Shown one piece after another: positions 21,212 to 30,335 of a DNA stretch of 32,186 nucleotides. This stretch comes from Bacillota bacterium (lineage in GTDB: Bacteria > Bacillota > DTU065). Position numbers and translations under genes: made by a program. The stretch covers positions 1 through 32,186 of the forward strand of contig JAHDNZ010000002.1 in the NCBI GenBank assembly GCA_018435125.1. Reading direction: 5' to 3'. Numbering within the stretch: the first letter of the stretch is position 1; each line of letters opens with the position of its first letter. A model generated the notes under the pieces. That model was not told where the DNA came from. It was given only the letters and a program-made list of their open reading frames with translations, and did not search any database.

Positions 21212-21532
21212 TTAGTCAATTACAACCGCAGTACCCGAAGCTGTTACCATAAGCATACCATTTGATGATCCTAATACTTCATAATCAATATCTACACCTA
21301 CAACAGCATTAGCACCTAATTTTCTCGCTCTGGCTTCAAGTTCTGTCACAGCTATTTCTCTAGCATGACCTAGTTCATCTTCATAGGCTTTAGAACGTCC
21401 ACCAAAAAAATCTGTTACGCCGGCCATAAAATCGCGCACGAAGTTTGCTCCTAAGATAGTTTCACCGTGAACAATACCACGGTACTCTAAAATCTTATGT
21501 CCTTCGATGTTAGGTGTTGTTGTGATAATCAT
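21212..21532 (-). CDS. YbjQ / UPF0145 family protein
   Basis: The 106-residue protein is a UPF0145 (YbjQ) member. The family is a small pentameric beta-barrel-like fold, sometimes annotated as heavy-metal-binding. Matching blocks are [58 protein letters not shown] and [10 protein letters not shown]. Length and layout are normal. GGGAG precedes the ATG at 21532, 15 bases after the stop of the frameshifted DUF2284 gene and 23 bases before heparinase. The function is not known. Confidence 0.93.
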   Translation of the reverse strand: MIITTTPNIEGHKILEYRGIVHGETILGANFVRDFMAGVTDFFGGRSKAYEDELGHAREIAVTELEARARKLGANAVVGVDIDYEVLGSSNGMLMVTASGTAVVID

Positions 21533-21547
21533 TTTTTAACACTCCCT

Positions 21548-22059
21548 TCATTCAATAAAAACCGCTGCATACCAGTTTTGTTCTTCATTGTCATCTTTTA
21601 AGGTATAGATTGGCAAGCCAAATTTCCTTACCGTTTTAAAAACATCAATCCCTACACTATGAAATGCGGGTCTGGCTTTTTTAGGATTGCAACATTCCTG
21701 ATGCGTTTTCCCTTTGCACTCCTGACATAAAACACAGTCGCTTAAAGAAAAAGCAAAGTAAACCCTTTTTGAAAAGCTTGGCTTTCTAAGATAAATGATA
21801 TCTCCTGACTTAAGTGTGGATCATGAGTATGAATAATAATACCCCAACTATATCTTTTAAAGATCATTTCATATTCCCATGGTTTGAGAGAACCTGGTCT
21901 TGAAGGACAAGTTAGTCCTTTACCCCAAGTTGGACAGCCAAACATACACTTAATTAAAGTACGTGGATCAAAAGCAATATCTTCCACCGAAAATAAAACT
22001 GCATCAACAGCACCTAGTCCTTTAGCTAAAGCTAGCAGTTCGGATTTTATTTCGTTCAT
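21548..22059 (-). pseudogene. DUF2284 metal-binding protein, frameshifted
   Basis: The first part (ATG 22059 to TAA 21742) reads DPRTLIKCMFGCPTWGKGLT, CPSRPGSLKPWEYEM and ends SQAFQKGFTLLFL. The second part continues in another frame to the TGA at 21548: VYFAFSLSDCVLCQECKGKT, CCNPKKARPAFHSVGIDVFK, NWYAAVFIE. Together they make an intact 170-residue DUF2284 protein with its Cys clusters for an iron-sulfur or zinc centre. The break lies at 21763-21770, in an A5-G3-T3 run; one extra G would restore the frame. It may be a sequencing/assembly error, a recent mutation or, less likely, programmed frameshifting. GGAGG precedes the ATG. Confidence 0.85.
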
Positions 22060-22411
22060 TTAAATAGCCTCCAAGTTGACTAGTTACACCTCTTATTCTG
22101 CATAGATTCTAAAGTACCTTGTGTCTCTATACAGTTAGAACTAAACTTACCCGGATTATTGCATATAGTATTTTAGCTCTCTTTTAAAAATTAAGGATTA
22201 ATCTATGGCCTTATAAATAAAGGAACACCTTCTTTTACCTTACTTTAATTTAGGAATAAAATTGTACCAACCTCTTAAAAAACTTAGCTTTTTTAACTTG
22301 CTATTTATCAAAAAGAGTTATTTCTGGAGGAAAACGTTGCTATTTGCAGAAACTTACAATGGGGAAAAAAGGTCTTGCTAGCGTTCCCACATATATTTGG
22401 AGGTGTTGTTT
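22060..22411 (+). other. Intergenic region with TTGCTA boxes and RBS
   Basis: This 350-base AT-rich stretch separates divergent units and should hold the promoters of the DUF2284 operon and the sugar-binding protein. I see no convincing -35/-10 pair. TTGCTA boxes occur at 22337-22342 and 22375-22380; the same hexamer recurs upstream of the lacI-like gene (26250-26294). The SD for the binding protein is GGAGG at 22399-22403. Confidence 0.45.
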
Positions 22412-23692
22412 TTGCGACTTAAAATTTTAACTAGCTTATTGCTTGTTTTTATGTTGACAAGCTTAATCTATGCAACTGAACTGACTGTTTGGTATGTAGG
22501 TTGGACTAATGAATTTAAATCAGTAGCACAAGGTATTATTGATACCCAATTCTGTGCTAAAACTGGTATAAAGGTAAAAGTTGAACCCTTAAGTTGGGGC
22601 GATTACTACAACAAATACCTGCTCTCTTTAGCTAGCCGTGATACCCCCGACATTTTTGTATTAGGTACTGAAACTGTTGATTTCGGTCTTAGAGGCGGTT
22701 TGGTTGACCTAGCTAAATTTAAACCTGCTGAGTTTGCTCAGATGGAAAAGCAAGTTTTTGGTTCTTTAATGGGACCTTTCTCCTTCCGGAATACACGTTT
22801 TGGCATGCCAGTATCGATCGGGGCTATGATTTCTGCCTATCGCAAGGACATCTTAAACGAAATGGGTATGGATATTCCCAACGAATGGGATGATATCAAA
22901 AAATGGCAGCCAAAAGCTTTAGCTCAAAAACGTACCTTTGGATTCCACTATGGTTCTGTCCAATATGACAGTATTTGGGGCGCTTATACTCTGATTACCC
23001 AAAATGGTGGACAGCTCTTTAATCCTGATGGTTTCTCAAGTGCTTTGAATAAACCGGAATCAATTAAAGGTTTTCAGGAATATATCAGCTTATTTAAGGA
23101 TTATAAATTTCCACAGGCCGGTGTTGGCATAGCTCCTTTTGTCTCTGGCGAATGGCTTATGCTTACAGATGGTATCTGGTTATATCCAAATCTGCTGCAG
23201 CATGCGCCACAACTAAAGGGTAAATGGGTACTCGATTTAATACCTGGCACCAAACAAAAAGATGGTTCCATACATCATGGCTCCTTTGTCGGCTCTAGTG
23301 TTATGGGTATTTCAATTTATTCCAAACATAAAGAAGAAGCTTGGCAATTTATTAAGTGGTTTACGACTGCCAAAGCACAGACTGATATCTCCAATGGTAT
23401 CAGAGAACAAGTTCCCGGAAGCATGTGGTTACCTGCTAATAAAGAAGCTCTTTCGAAGATTAATATCGATGAAGATGCCAGAAAAACCTTTTATGGACAG
23501 TTAAGTCATTCCGAACCAGCTCCATATGCTATTAACGTAGCTGTGCTATATCGTTTTGTTAAATTTGCTGTCGATAGGTGTATCTTGGAGAATGCCGATC
23601 CCAAAGCCGCTATTTTGAAAGCTGCCGATGATATGAATAACGAAATGGCGCGTCGTAAAAAAGAATACGCCCGTTTACTTGCTTCTCTCTAA
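22412..23692 (+). CDS. Family 1 extracellular sugar-binding protein (ABC)
   Basis: The 426-residue protein has a signal peptide (RLKILTSLLLVFMLTSLIYA, cut before TELTV) with no lipobox cysteine, then the family 1 binding-protein fold: ELTVWYVGW, FCAKTGIKVKVEPLSWGDYY, DTPDIFVLGTETVDFG, SGEWLMLTDGIWLYPN and EEAWQFIKWFTTAKAQ. It should capture an oligosaccharide for an ABC importer. No permease or ATPase for it is in the window. I chose the TTG at 22412 because GGAGG lies 8 bases upstream; the TTG at 22397 overlaps that site. The missing lipid anchor suggests a periplasmic protein of a diderm cell. Confidence 0.9.
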   Translation: MRLKILTSLLLVFMLTSLIYATELTVWYVGWTNEFKSVAQGIIDTQFCAKTGIKVKVEPLSWGDYYNKYLLSLASRDTPDIFVLGTETVDFGLRGGLVDLAKFKPAEFAQMEKQVFGSLMGPFSFRNTRFGMPVSIGAMISAYRKDILNEMGMDIPNEWDDIKKWQPKALAQKRTFGFHYGSVQYDSIWGAYTLITQNGGQLFNPDGFSSALNKPESIKGFQEYISLFKDYKFPQAGVGIAPFVSGEWLMLTDGIWLYPNLLQHAPQLKGKWVLDLIPGTKQKDGSIHHGSFVGSSVMGISIYSKHKEEAWQFIKWFTTAKAQTDISNGIREQVPGSMWLPANKEALSKINIDEDARKTFYGQLSHSEPAPYAINVAVLYRFVKFAVDRCILENADPKAAILKAADDMNNEMARRKKEYARLLASL

Positions 23693-23706
23693 TTCAAATC
23701 TAGTAA

Positions 23707-23738
23707 TTTAAAAAGCTGGCTTAGGCCAGCTTTTTAAA
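23707..23738. terminator. Bidirectional terminator, SBP/M32 carboxypeptidase
   Basis: TTTAAAAAGCTGGC (23707-23720) pairs with its exact complement at 23725-23738, loop TTAG, with T/A runs on both sides. It serves two convergent genes. Confidence 0.9.
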
Positions 23739-25209
23739 TAAGATATTTTTCTTTCAAATAATCAAGGTAGGGTTTTACAGAAAGAGTTGACCCGCAAACC
23801 TCCTCTAGCAGCTGAAGAGGGAGTAATATTGAACCTCTTTGGTGAATCTTTTCTCTCAGCCACTCTCTAAGCAGTGATAAATTACCAACAGCTATGTTTT
23901 GAGATAAATCAGGAATCTCATGCCGAGCTTGCTGATAAAACTGAGCTGCTATGACATTTCCCAAAGTATAAGTAGGAAAATAACCAATTGAACCCATCGC
24001 CCAGTGCACATCTTGTAAAACTCCTTCAGCAGGATTAGGAACTTTTATACCAAGATAGCTCTCAACTTTTTCATCCCAAGCTTTGGGGAGATCGGAAACA
24101 CTGAGTTTACCGGCTAAAAGATCTCTTTCTAACTCAAACCGGATAAAGATATGCAAATCATAAGTAACCTCATCAGCATTTACTCTGATCAAAGATGGTT
24201 CGACCCAGTTTATCGCCTGATAGAAGCTATCAAAGTCAACAGTTTGTAATTCCAATGCAAACTGAGTTTTTATATGAGGCCACAGATGTGAAAGGTATTC
24301 TTTAGAACGTCCGACAATGTTTTCCCACATTCTAGATTGGCTTTCATGCACCGCAATAGAAGCAGCCTTGCCAATAGCTAAGTGGCGCCATTTTCCCGGA
24401 ATCCCTTGTTCATAAAGTGCATGCCCGCCTTCATGCATACTAGAATATAAAGAACTCGGAAAACTTTTAGTAGTTATATTAGTGGTAATGCGAACATCAC
24501 TCGGATCAAAGCTAATTGTAAAAGGATGTTCACTATAGTCTTGTCGTCCCCGATTAAAATCAAAACCCATTTCTTGCAAAGCTTTTAGACCCAAATCCCA
24601 TTGGGATTTTTTAGCATAATCCTGGTTGAATAAATCCGGCCTCTTACCTTGCCTTGCCGTTATATCCATAACTAACGGTATTAAAGCCTCTTTTAGTTGC
24701 TTAAAAATAACCTCAACATCTTTAGTCTTCATACCAGGTTCATATAGGTCTATTAAGGCATCATATGGTTCATTATCATAACCGATAACTTCAGCCTTTT
24801 GTCGTTGTAAGGTAACAACTTTTTCCAGGTGAGTTGCAAATATACTAAAGTCCCCTTTCTGCTTAGCTTCTTGCCAAAAAGCAATCGCTAGAGAGGTGGT
24901 TTTAGCATTCTCTGTAACTAATGCTATTGGTATTTTAACTGCCTTCTCATATTCCCTGCGTACTACATTATAAATAGGCCCTTTTTCAGGGTCATCTTTG
25001 AGATACTCTAAATTGTATATTAAATCTTTCGTTTTTGAAGAGATAAGTTTTTCATGAGCTAAAGTTTGTAAATAAGCTAGTGATTCTGCTCTTGCTTCAC
25101 TACCTCCTACCGGCATATATGTTTGCTGATCCCAAGATAATACAGCAATAGCATGATATAGTTTTGAAAACTCAGCTTGCATATCACAAAACTTTTGCCA
25201 AAGATCCAA
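23734..25209 (-). CDS. M32 family metallocarboxypeptidase
   Basis: The 491-residue enzyme has all M32 signatures: EHPFTISFDPSDVRITT (HPF and DxRxT), MHEGGHALYEQG (the zinc HExxH), HESQSRMWEN, IRVNADEVTYDLHI and GVLQDVHWAMGSIGYFPTYT. M32 enzymes release C-terminal amino acids in the cytoplasm and are often thermostable. The start is probably TTG 25209 (GAGAGG 6 bases upstream) rather than TTG 25215. The gene follows the LacI-type regulator with only a short gap, so the two are probably co-transcribed, an unusual pairing. Confidence 0.94.
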   Translation of the reverse strand: MDLWQKFCDMQAEFSKLYHAIAVLSWDQQTYMPVGGSEARAESLAYLQTLAHEKLISSKTKDLIYNLEYLKDDPEKGPIYNVVRREYEKAVKIPIALVTENAKTTSLAIAFWQEAKQKGDFSIFATHLEKVVTLQRQKAEVIGYDNEPYDALIDLYEPGMKTKDVEVIFKQLKEALIPLVMDITARQGKRPDLFNQDYAKKSQWDLGLKALQEMGFDFNRGRQDYSEHPFTISFDPSDVRITTNITTKSFPSSLYSSMHEGGHALYEQGIPGKWRHLAIGKAASIAVHESQSRMWENIVGRSKEYLSHLWPHIKTQFALELQTVDFDSFYQAINWVEPSLIRVNADEVTYDLHIFIRFELERDLLAGKLSVSDLPKAWDEKVESYLGIKVPNPAEGVLQDVHWAMGSIGYFPTYTLGNVIAAQFYQQARHEIPDLSQNIAVGNLSLLREWLREKIHQRGSILLPLQLLEEVCGSTLSVKPYLDYLKEKYLI

Positions 25210-25223
25210 TTTCAACCTCTCCC

Positions 25224-26237
25224 TTAACTGCTTTGTCTTTTAATTAACCTAGGTTCTAGAACAACTTCTTCATAGATTTCATTATCTAGGGCCTCAAGTA
25301 GCTTAGTGACAGCCAACTCACCAAATTGCCTTTGGGGTTGCTCAATAGTCGTTAAAGAAGGCACAACGAGATTCGCAATATCCAGATTATCAAAACCAAC
25401 TACTGCCAGTTCATCTGGGACACTTTTGCCATTCAGTTTCGCTTCTTGAATACATCCCCAGGCAACCATATCAGAGCAAGCAAAAACTGCAGTAGGTTGA
25501 TATTTAGCTACTTGCTGAAAAGCTTTCCTTCCACCTTTGGTAGTAAAACCCGAATCGACAATAAGATTATTATCGACTGGTAACTTAGCTTTTCTTAATG
25601 CTCTTAAATAACCCTGAAGTCTTTCTTTTCCGCTAGATGCAAAGTGACCATTAATAGCTGTAAAATGGGCAATTTTTTTATGTCCTAAATTAATAAGATG
25701 TTGTGTTGCTAAATAGCCACCTTTTTCATTGTCTAAGATAACCTTACTTGAATGTAGCTCAGGAACAGGCATAAAAAGCTGAATAACCGGTAGGTATTGT
25801 TCCACTTCAATAAATAAGTTAATGTTGTCAGTTGAATTGGGAACCCAGATTATACCGTCTACTTGCCATTCAACCAGTTGTCTGAGATATTTTTCTTCCT
25901 TTTGGGCTGACCAGTCTGTAACATATAACAATACTGCCATATTAGCATTTTCTGCTGCACTCCAGATACCTTCCATTGTTTGTGGCAAAAAAGATGTTCT
26001 AATCTCAGGAACTAAAACTCCTATTAGGTTAGTCCGTTTTTTTGCTAACCCACGAGCCATTATATTAGGCCTATAACCCATCGAATCAGCGATTTTAATA
26101 ATTCGCTGTCTTGTCTCTTCACTTACTTTATTAAGCATAACCCCATTTAATGCTCTTGAAGCTGTACACGAAGAAACACCTGCAGCTTCGGCCACATCTT
26201 TAAGCCTTACTGGTTCACTTTTTACATTTATCTTCAA
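25224..26237 (-). CDS. LacI family transcriptional regulator
   Basis: The 337-residue regulator has an N-terminal LacI helix-turn-helix (VRLKDVAEAAGVSSCTASRA, LNGVMLNKVSEETRQRII, hinge MGYRPNIMARGLAKKRTNLI) and a periplasmic-binding-protein-like effector domain (LIGVLVPEIRTSFL ... VDGIIWVPNS ... ACSDMVAWGCIQEA ... VVGFDNLDIANLVVPSLTTI). It should respond to a sugar. I chose TTG 26237 because AGGAG lies 8 bases upstream. It shares an apparent operon with the M32 peptidase; the likely targets are nearby carbohydrate genes. Confidence 0.92.
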   Translation of the reverse strand: MKINVKSEPVRLKDVAEAAGVSSCTASRALNGVMLNKVSEETRQRIIKIADSMGYRPNIMARGLAKKRTNLIGVLVPEIRTSFLPQTMEGIWSAAENANMAVLLYVTDWSAQKEEKYLRQLVEWQVDGIIWVPNSTDNINLFIEVEQYLPVIQLFMPVPELHSSKVILDNEKGGYLATQHLINLGHKKIAHFTAINGHFASSGKERLQGYLRALRKAKLPVDNNLIVDSGFTTKGGRKAFQQVAKYQPTAVFACSDMVAWGCIQEAKLNGKSVPDELAVVGFDNLDIANLVVPSLTTIEQPQRQFGELAVTKLLEALDNEIYEEVVLEPRLIKRQSS

Positions 26238-26248
26238 TGGATACACTC

Positions 26249-26294
26249 CTAGCAATATTATAATCTTGTCAGGTATCTTGCTAGTATTTTGCTA
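26249..26294. promoter_or_regulatory. Candidate operator region of the lacI-like gene
   Basis: CTAGCAA (26249-26255) and TTGCTAG (26278-26284) form a 7-base inverted repeat, and TTGCTA occurs again at 26289-26294. Between them a leftward TATAAT (26262-26257) may be the -10 box, though no good -35 is seen. The repeat could allow autoregulation. Confidence 0.45.
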
Positions 26295-26392
26295 TCATTG
26301 GGTTAGATTTACTAAAAACACCACATAAACCAATTATATAATATCTATATCTAAAGTAAAGCCTACCAGCACTCAAAGTGCTCTAATAAATA

Positions 26393-26435
26393 CCAAAAAA
26401 AAGTGGGCAACTTTTAAATAGTTAAAGCCCACTTT
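26393..26435 (-). terminator. Terminator of the amino acid ABC/EamA operon
   Basis: Read leftward, AAAGTGGGC (26435-26427) and GCCCACTTT (26408-26400) form a 9-base stem followed by a run of T. The first arm overlaps the last codons of the EamA gene. Confidence 0.85.
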
Positions 26436-27294
26436 CGTGTCTTGGAAGAATGTTCTTCAGCTGCCACTTGCAATTAAAATCAACAGCTAATGAAGCTATA
26501 AAGATCATCAGCATACCCAGAAAAGAACGCCAGGTTATTGTGTCATGAAGTAATAACGCTGAAAAGATAGTAGCAAAAACCGGCTCCAGACTAAAGATAA
26601 GACTGGCCTCACTTGGAGAGATCATTTTTTGAGCTTTGACTTGAATGGACAAGCCTAAAGCTGTAGCTAAAAGACCCAAATACAAAACCTCAAAAAGACT
26701 TGAACTTGGTAAAACAAGAGTTCCTTTTGCTCTTGCAATACTTGCAAAAAAAGCTGTCATAAAAATACATTGCACAGCCACAAAAGCAGCCGGATCAAGT
26801 TCTTTTTTACTGCCTATATAAACAAGATGAATAGAAAAAAATATTGCACAGGTTAACTGAAGTATAATACCTATAAGCTTAGCACTACCTTCTCCACCTA
26901 CAAGAAGGTAGGTTCCAAACAGGGCGCTAATACTGCCTAGCCATACTCTTAAATCCGGCATTTTCCTATAGGTTATCCCTTCAACTATAGGTGTGAAAAT
27001 AACTAATAAACCTGTTATAAAAGCAGCCACAGCTGGACTTGTATAAAGCATACCTTTAGTTTGAGAATAATAAGCTATGCTAAACATAATGCTGGCTATA
27101 AAGCCTTCTTTCCAAGGCAAACGAGCTTTTTTGATAAAGACAATAATAAGAAGTGCCACTGCTGCCACTAAAAATCGCCAAAAAAGTAAAGTTTCCGGAG
27201 CAAGTACCTTTACCCCATCACTTAAAACCAGAAAACTCATTCCCCAGATTAGAGTAAGGGCCACCAAACTCCAATGTGCAATTGTTTTGGTCAT
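26422..27294 (-). CDS. EamA/DMT family transporter
   Basis: The 290-residue membrane protein has ten predicted helices in two EamA halves: [60 protein letters not shown] and, in the second half, [20 protein letters not shown] and [16 protein letters not shown]. The sequence before the second half ([19 protein letters not shown]) is typical. These carriers export amino acids or metabolites. Its ATG overlaps the stop of the glnQ-like ATPase (ATGA), so it is coupled to an amino acid importer. The substrate is unknown. Confidence 0.93.
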   Translation of the reverse strand: MTKTIAHWSLVALTLIWGMSFLVLSDGVKVLAPETLLFWRFLVAAVALLIIVFIKKARLPWKEGFIASIMFSIAYYSQTKGMLYTSPAVAAFITGLLVIFTPIVEGITYRKMPDLRVWLGSISALFGTYLLVGGEGSAKLIGIILQLTCAIFFSIHLVYIGSKKELDPAAFVAVQCIFMTAFFASIARAKGTLVLPSSSLFEVLYLGLLATALGLSIQVKAQKMISPSEASLIFSLEPVFATIFSALLLHDTITWRSFLGMLMIFIASLAVDFNCKWQLKNILPRHESGL

Positions 27295-28043
27295 AGAACT
27301 TTAGACAAAAAGGACTTTGTCCTTGGATTTTCGGGATTTTGAAATAGCAGTTCTGGTTTATTGTCTTCTACTACTAAGCCATCATCTATAAAAAGCACTC
27401 TGTCTGAAACCTCTTTGGCAAAACCCATCTCATGGGTCACTACAACCATTGTCATACCCTCATAGGCTAAACTCTTCATGACATCTAAAACCTCGCCTAT
27501 CATCTCTGGATCCAAAGCTGAGGTAGGTTCATCAAAAAGCATTACTTTGGGTTGCATAGCTAAAGCTCTAGCTATGGCGACTCGTTGTTTTTGACCTCCT
27601 GATAGCTCTTCCGGATAGCTGTTTGCCTTTTCTTTAAGACCAACCTTACTCAAAAGAATCATCGCTTGTTGATTAGCTTTTTGTAGTGGGGTTTTTTTGA
27701 TTTTTCTAGGACCTAGAGTTATATTTTCTATCACGCTCATATGAGGAAAAAGGTTAAAGTTCTGAAAGACCATACCCATATTAGTTCTAATTAAATCGAT
27801 ATTACAAGCTGGAGAGGTAATATCAATTCCTTCAATAAAGATTTGACCGGAGGTAGGCTTTTCTAAAAGGTTTAAACAACGTAAAAACGTGCTTTTGCCT
27901 GAACCTGAAGGCCCAATAATACAAACAACCTCTTGTTTTTGAATCTTTACCGAAATACCTTTTAAAACTTCGATGCCGTTAAACTCTTTTTTTAATCCAA
28001 TAGTTTCTATCACAGCATCACTTTTACCATTATTGCTTGTCAT
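27291..28043 (-). CDS. glnQ: Polar amino acid ABC transporter ATPase
   Basis: The 250-residue ATPase has Walker A GPSGSGKS at residues 44-51, Q-loop [18 protein letters not shown], signature [15 protein letters not shown] and Walker [15 protein letters not shown], then the switch His in [10 protein letters not shown]. It powers uptake of a polar amino acid with the permease upstream and the binding protein before that. It overlaps the permease gene by 14 bases. GlnQ-type is clear; the exact substrate is not. Confidence 0.95.
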   Translation of the reverse strand: MTSNNGKSDAVIETIGLKKEFNGIEVLKGISVKIQKQEVVCIIGPSGSGKSTFLRCLNLLEKPTSGQIFIEGIDITSPACNIDLIRTNMGMVFQNFNLFPHMSVIENITLGPRKIKKTPLQKANQQAMILLSKVGLKEKANSYPEELSGGQKQRVAIARALAMQPKVMLFDEPTSALDPEMIGEVLDVMKSLAYEGMTMVVVTHEMGFAKEVSDRVLFIDDGLVVEDNKPELLFQNPENPRTKSFLSKVL

Positions 28044-28701
28044 TGACTCTAAGCCTCCTCTCGGAATAACGTACTAGTTGAGAGATACTTAAAGTCATTA
28101 TAAGATAAATAATCGAAACTGCAAAGAGGATATCAAAGGGTCGATAATCTCTTGTGTAAACAAGCTGTGCTTTGCGCATCAATTCTTCTAAGGCAATAAC
28201 TGAAACTAGTGATGAATCCTTCAACATAGCAATAAACTCATTTCCCAAAGGAGGAATAATTCTTCTAAAAGCTTGTGGCAAAATGATGTATCGCATTGTC
28301 TGGCTATGAGTCATACCTAGTGAACGAGAGGCTTCCATTTGACCTTTATCTATGGATTGGATTCCTGCTCTGACTATTTCGGCTACATAAGCACCGCTAT
28401 TAATAGACAAAGAAACAATAGCTGCAAGCATCGCTGGTATGGGTTTACCTATTATTTGCGGTAGTCCCATATAGACAAGCAGGATCTGCACCAAAAGCGG
28501 TGTGCCACGAATAAAGTCAATATAAATTGCTGCTATCGTTTTTACAAATTTGTTTTTAGATAGTCTACCGATCCCGGCAAAGGTACCAATTACAAACCCT
28601 AAGCTCACCGCAATAAAAGTAAGTTCTAAAGTAAGAAGAGTCCCTTCTGCAAGCAGCGGAAGCTTTTTGTAGACATATAATAGCCATTTGTAAATTCCCA
28701 T
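28030..28701 (-). CDS. Polar amino acid ABC transporter permease
   Basis: The 223-residue permease has about five membrane helices and the HisMQ/GlnP-type signature: [20 protein letters not shown] near the N-terminus and the EAA loop [20 protein letters not shown], then [20 protein letters not shown]. It forms the channel, probably as a homodimer since only one permease is encoded. GAGGGGG precedes the ATG. A hairpin separates it from the binding-protein gene. Confidence 0.95.
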   Translation of the reverse strand: MGIYKWLLYVYKKLPLLAEGTLLTLELTFIAVSLGFVIGTFAGIGRLSKNKFVKTIAAIYIDFIRGTPLLVQILLVYMGLPQIIGKPIPAMLAAIVSLSINSGAYVAEIVRAGIQSIDKGQMEASRSLGMTHSQTMRYIILPQAFRRIIPPLGNEFIAMLKDSSLVSVIALEELMRKAQLVYTRDYRPFDILFAVSIIYLIMTLSISQLVRYSERRLRVNDKQ

Positions 28702-28725
28702 ATCTATACCCCCTCAAACAACCTA

Positions 28726-28750
28726 AAACCGTCGCCAAAGGCGACGGTTT
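28726..28750 (-). terminator. Intra-operon attenuating hairpin
   Basis: AAACCGTCGCC and GGCGACGGTTT form a perfect 11-base GC-rich stem with a 3-base loop between the binding-protein and permease genes. Only TTTT follows. It likely stabilises or partly terminates the message so the binding protein is made in excess. Confidence 0.75.
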
Positions 28751-28764
28751 GAATATTTATCTTT

Positions 28765-29490
28765 TTATTTGGCAAACCAGTTGTTATAAATAGCGTCTAA
28801 AGTGCCATTTTCTTTAAGTTTCTTTAGAGCCACATTAACTCGATTTAGCATTTTGGTATTGCCTTTTTTTAATACAACACCGTAAAGCTCTTCAGTAAAC
28901 TCCGGTACAGCAACTTTTAGTACAGGTGCTTGTTTAATAAAGTCTCTGGCAACCGGTCCATCCATAACTGAGGCATCTGCATGGCCATTTAAAACAGCTT
29001 GGAATGCTTCAGGTGCGGTCTCATAACGCAACACCTTTTTAATCCCTTTCATATCAGTTGCTGCTAGATCCCCAGTTGCACCAATTTGCACCGCCACGTT
29101 TTTGCCTTTTAGATCTTCAAGCTTGTTTATATCATTCCGATTTGGTTTGGTTACTACCACCAAGCCAACTTTGATATAAGGATCTGAGAAATCTACTGCC
29201 AGTTTTCTCTCCTCTGTAATGGTCATAGCGGTAATTAAAGCATCGTAGTTGCCATTATTTAAGCCAGGAATAAGACCAGACCAAGCAGCATTGGTAAGTT
29301 TTAACTCTACGCCCATCTCTTTGGCCAGAGCTTTAGCAAGATCAATCTCGTATCCTTTGTAATTGCCCTTACCATCCTCATCCCAGGTAAAAGGAGGAAA
29401 CGTAAAATCCCCGGCAACTATCCAAGTTTCTGCAAAAGCACTTATAGACAACAAAAGAGCTAAACAAATTACCAAATAAGTTTTTTTCAA
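28765..29490 (-). CDS. Polar amino acid-binding protein (ABC, SBP_bac_3)
   Basis: The 241-residue protein has a signal peptide (MKKTYLVICLALLLSISAFA, cut before ETW) without a lipobox, then the family 3 binding fold: DFTFPPFTW, GNYKGYEIDLAKALAKEMGV, NGNYDALITAMTITEERKLA, VDFSDPYIKVGLVVV and ALKKLKENGTLDAIYNNWF. It captures a polar amino acid for the following permease and ATPase. It starts at TTG 29490; the in-frame context and GGGAG about 10 bases upstream support it. The first gene of the operon, it has a strong promoter upstream. Confidence 0.94.
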   Translation of the reverse strand: MKKTYLVICLALLLSISAFAETWIVAGDFTFPPFTWDEDGKGNYKGYEIDLAKALAKEMGVELKLTNAAWSGLIPGLNNGNYDALITAMTITEERKLAVDFSDPYIKVGLVVVTKPNRNDINKLEDLKGKNVAVQIGATGDLAATDMKGIKKVLRYETAPEAFQAVLNGHADASVMDGPVARDFIKQAPVLKVAVPEFTEELYGVVLKKGNTKMLNRVNVALKKLKENGTLDAIYNNWFAK

Positions 29491-29528
29491 CTGTATAATT
29501 CTCCCTTCATTTCCACATCTTTTGCATA

Positions 29529-29557
29529 ATTATACTTTCCCTTTGGCTAATAGTCAA
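29529..29557 (-). promoter_or_regulatory. Sigma-A promoter of the amino acid ABC operon
   Basis: Read leftward, TTGACT (29557-29552), a 17-base spacer and TATAAT (29534-29529) form a near-consensus promoter. The start is expected near 29522, about 30 bases before the binding-protein start codon. Confidence 0.85.
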
Positions 29558-29686
29558 CCCTTTTTAGTATTTTATTTCTTTCTATGCATATTAATTGCAT
29601 ATTATACCCGGCAAAGATTTAAAGCAGGCTCTTACAAACTCAATCTTACATCTATGTTTCATAAATGAAAAGAGGTTTTGTTTAGT

Positions 29687-30115
29687 TTAATAATTTTTAT
29701 TAACTCCACCCCAAAAAGCCAACCCCTGACCGGTCATACCAAGCGAGAGAGTGGTCCCAAGATCAAATGAAGTATTGTTTTTTAAGGGATGTATATAGGC
29801 CATTTTAATGTGATCGTCAAAGGCAGGCATGTTGTTAGCACCATACCTAGTTATGCCTCTGCCAATTCCTACCATTACATTTTTATATCTATAGGTATAA
29901 CCTAGTTCGCCTCGTAGAAGAAATTTATCTTTGCCGCCTGGTAATACACCGGCTGTAATTTGGAGTCCGTGCCCAGATTCATGTTCATATCCTATCGTCA
30001 AAGTAGGTAATATATTGCCACTTAAGACAACTTTAATACCTACATTAACCCTTGCTCCCACTCCCAAAGATAACAAAATAATCAGAGTTGCCATAAGAAA
30101 AATTTTTAAACGCAT
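29687..30115 (-). CDS. Secreted beta-rich, outer-membrane-like protein
   Basis: The 142-residue protein has a signal peptide (RLKIFLMATLIILLSLGVGA) followed by alternating strands typical of small beta-barrels: VNVGIKVVLSGNILPTLTIG, HGLQITAGVL, FLLRGELGYTYRYKNVMVGI, SFDLGTTLSLGMTGQGLAF, ending NKNY with an aromatic last residue. This suggests an outer-membrane or surface protein and so a diderm envelope; the family is not recognised. I chose the ATG at 30115 because GAGAGG lies 8 bases upstream; the GTG at 30124 overlaps that site. The 196 bases before the amino acid operon (29491-29686) hold its promoter and nothing else I can support. Confidence 0.72.
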   Translation of the reverse strand: MRLKIFLMATLIILLSLGVGARVNVGIKVVLSGNILPTLTIGYEHESGHGLQITAGVLPGGKDKFLLRGELGYTYRYKNVMVGIGRGITRYGANNMPAFDDHIKMAYIHPLKNNTSFDLGTTLSLGMTGQGLAFWGGVNKNY

Positions 30116-30335
30116 ATTATTCACCTCTCGTTTACTTTCTCTATTAAAAAGCTTTTTCCCACCTAAAAAATAAATCCTGCTATTTTTTTTTGCGATAATC
30201 TTCCAAATCAGCTAAAATAACTTAGAACTATCCATTTCCTATTAACTGTAAGGTTTACAATTATTTAGCTTTTGCTATTCTATATCTAGAATCTACCAAA
30301 GGTTGTCTAGCCAATTAATACGAGGAGGTATAGAA

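Noticed and set aside
21740-21790. Programmed -1 frameshift as the main explanation for DUF2284
   Set aside because: A-AAA-GGG is not a standard strong slippery heptamer and I see no clear downstream stem; a missing G is simpler.
22337-22381. Short leader ORF before the sugar-binding protein (TTG 22337, 14 codons, with TGGAGG upstream)
   Set aside because: The site and spacing are acceptable, but the peptide has no repeated codons or other sign of function and could be chance.
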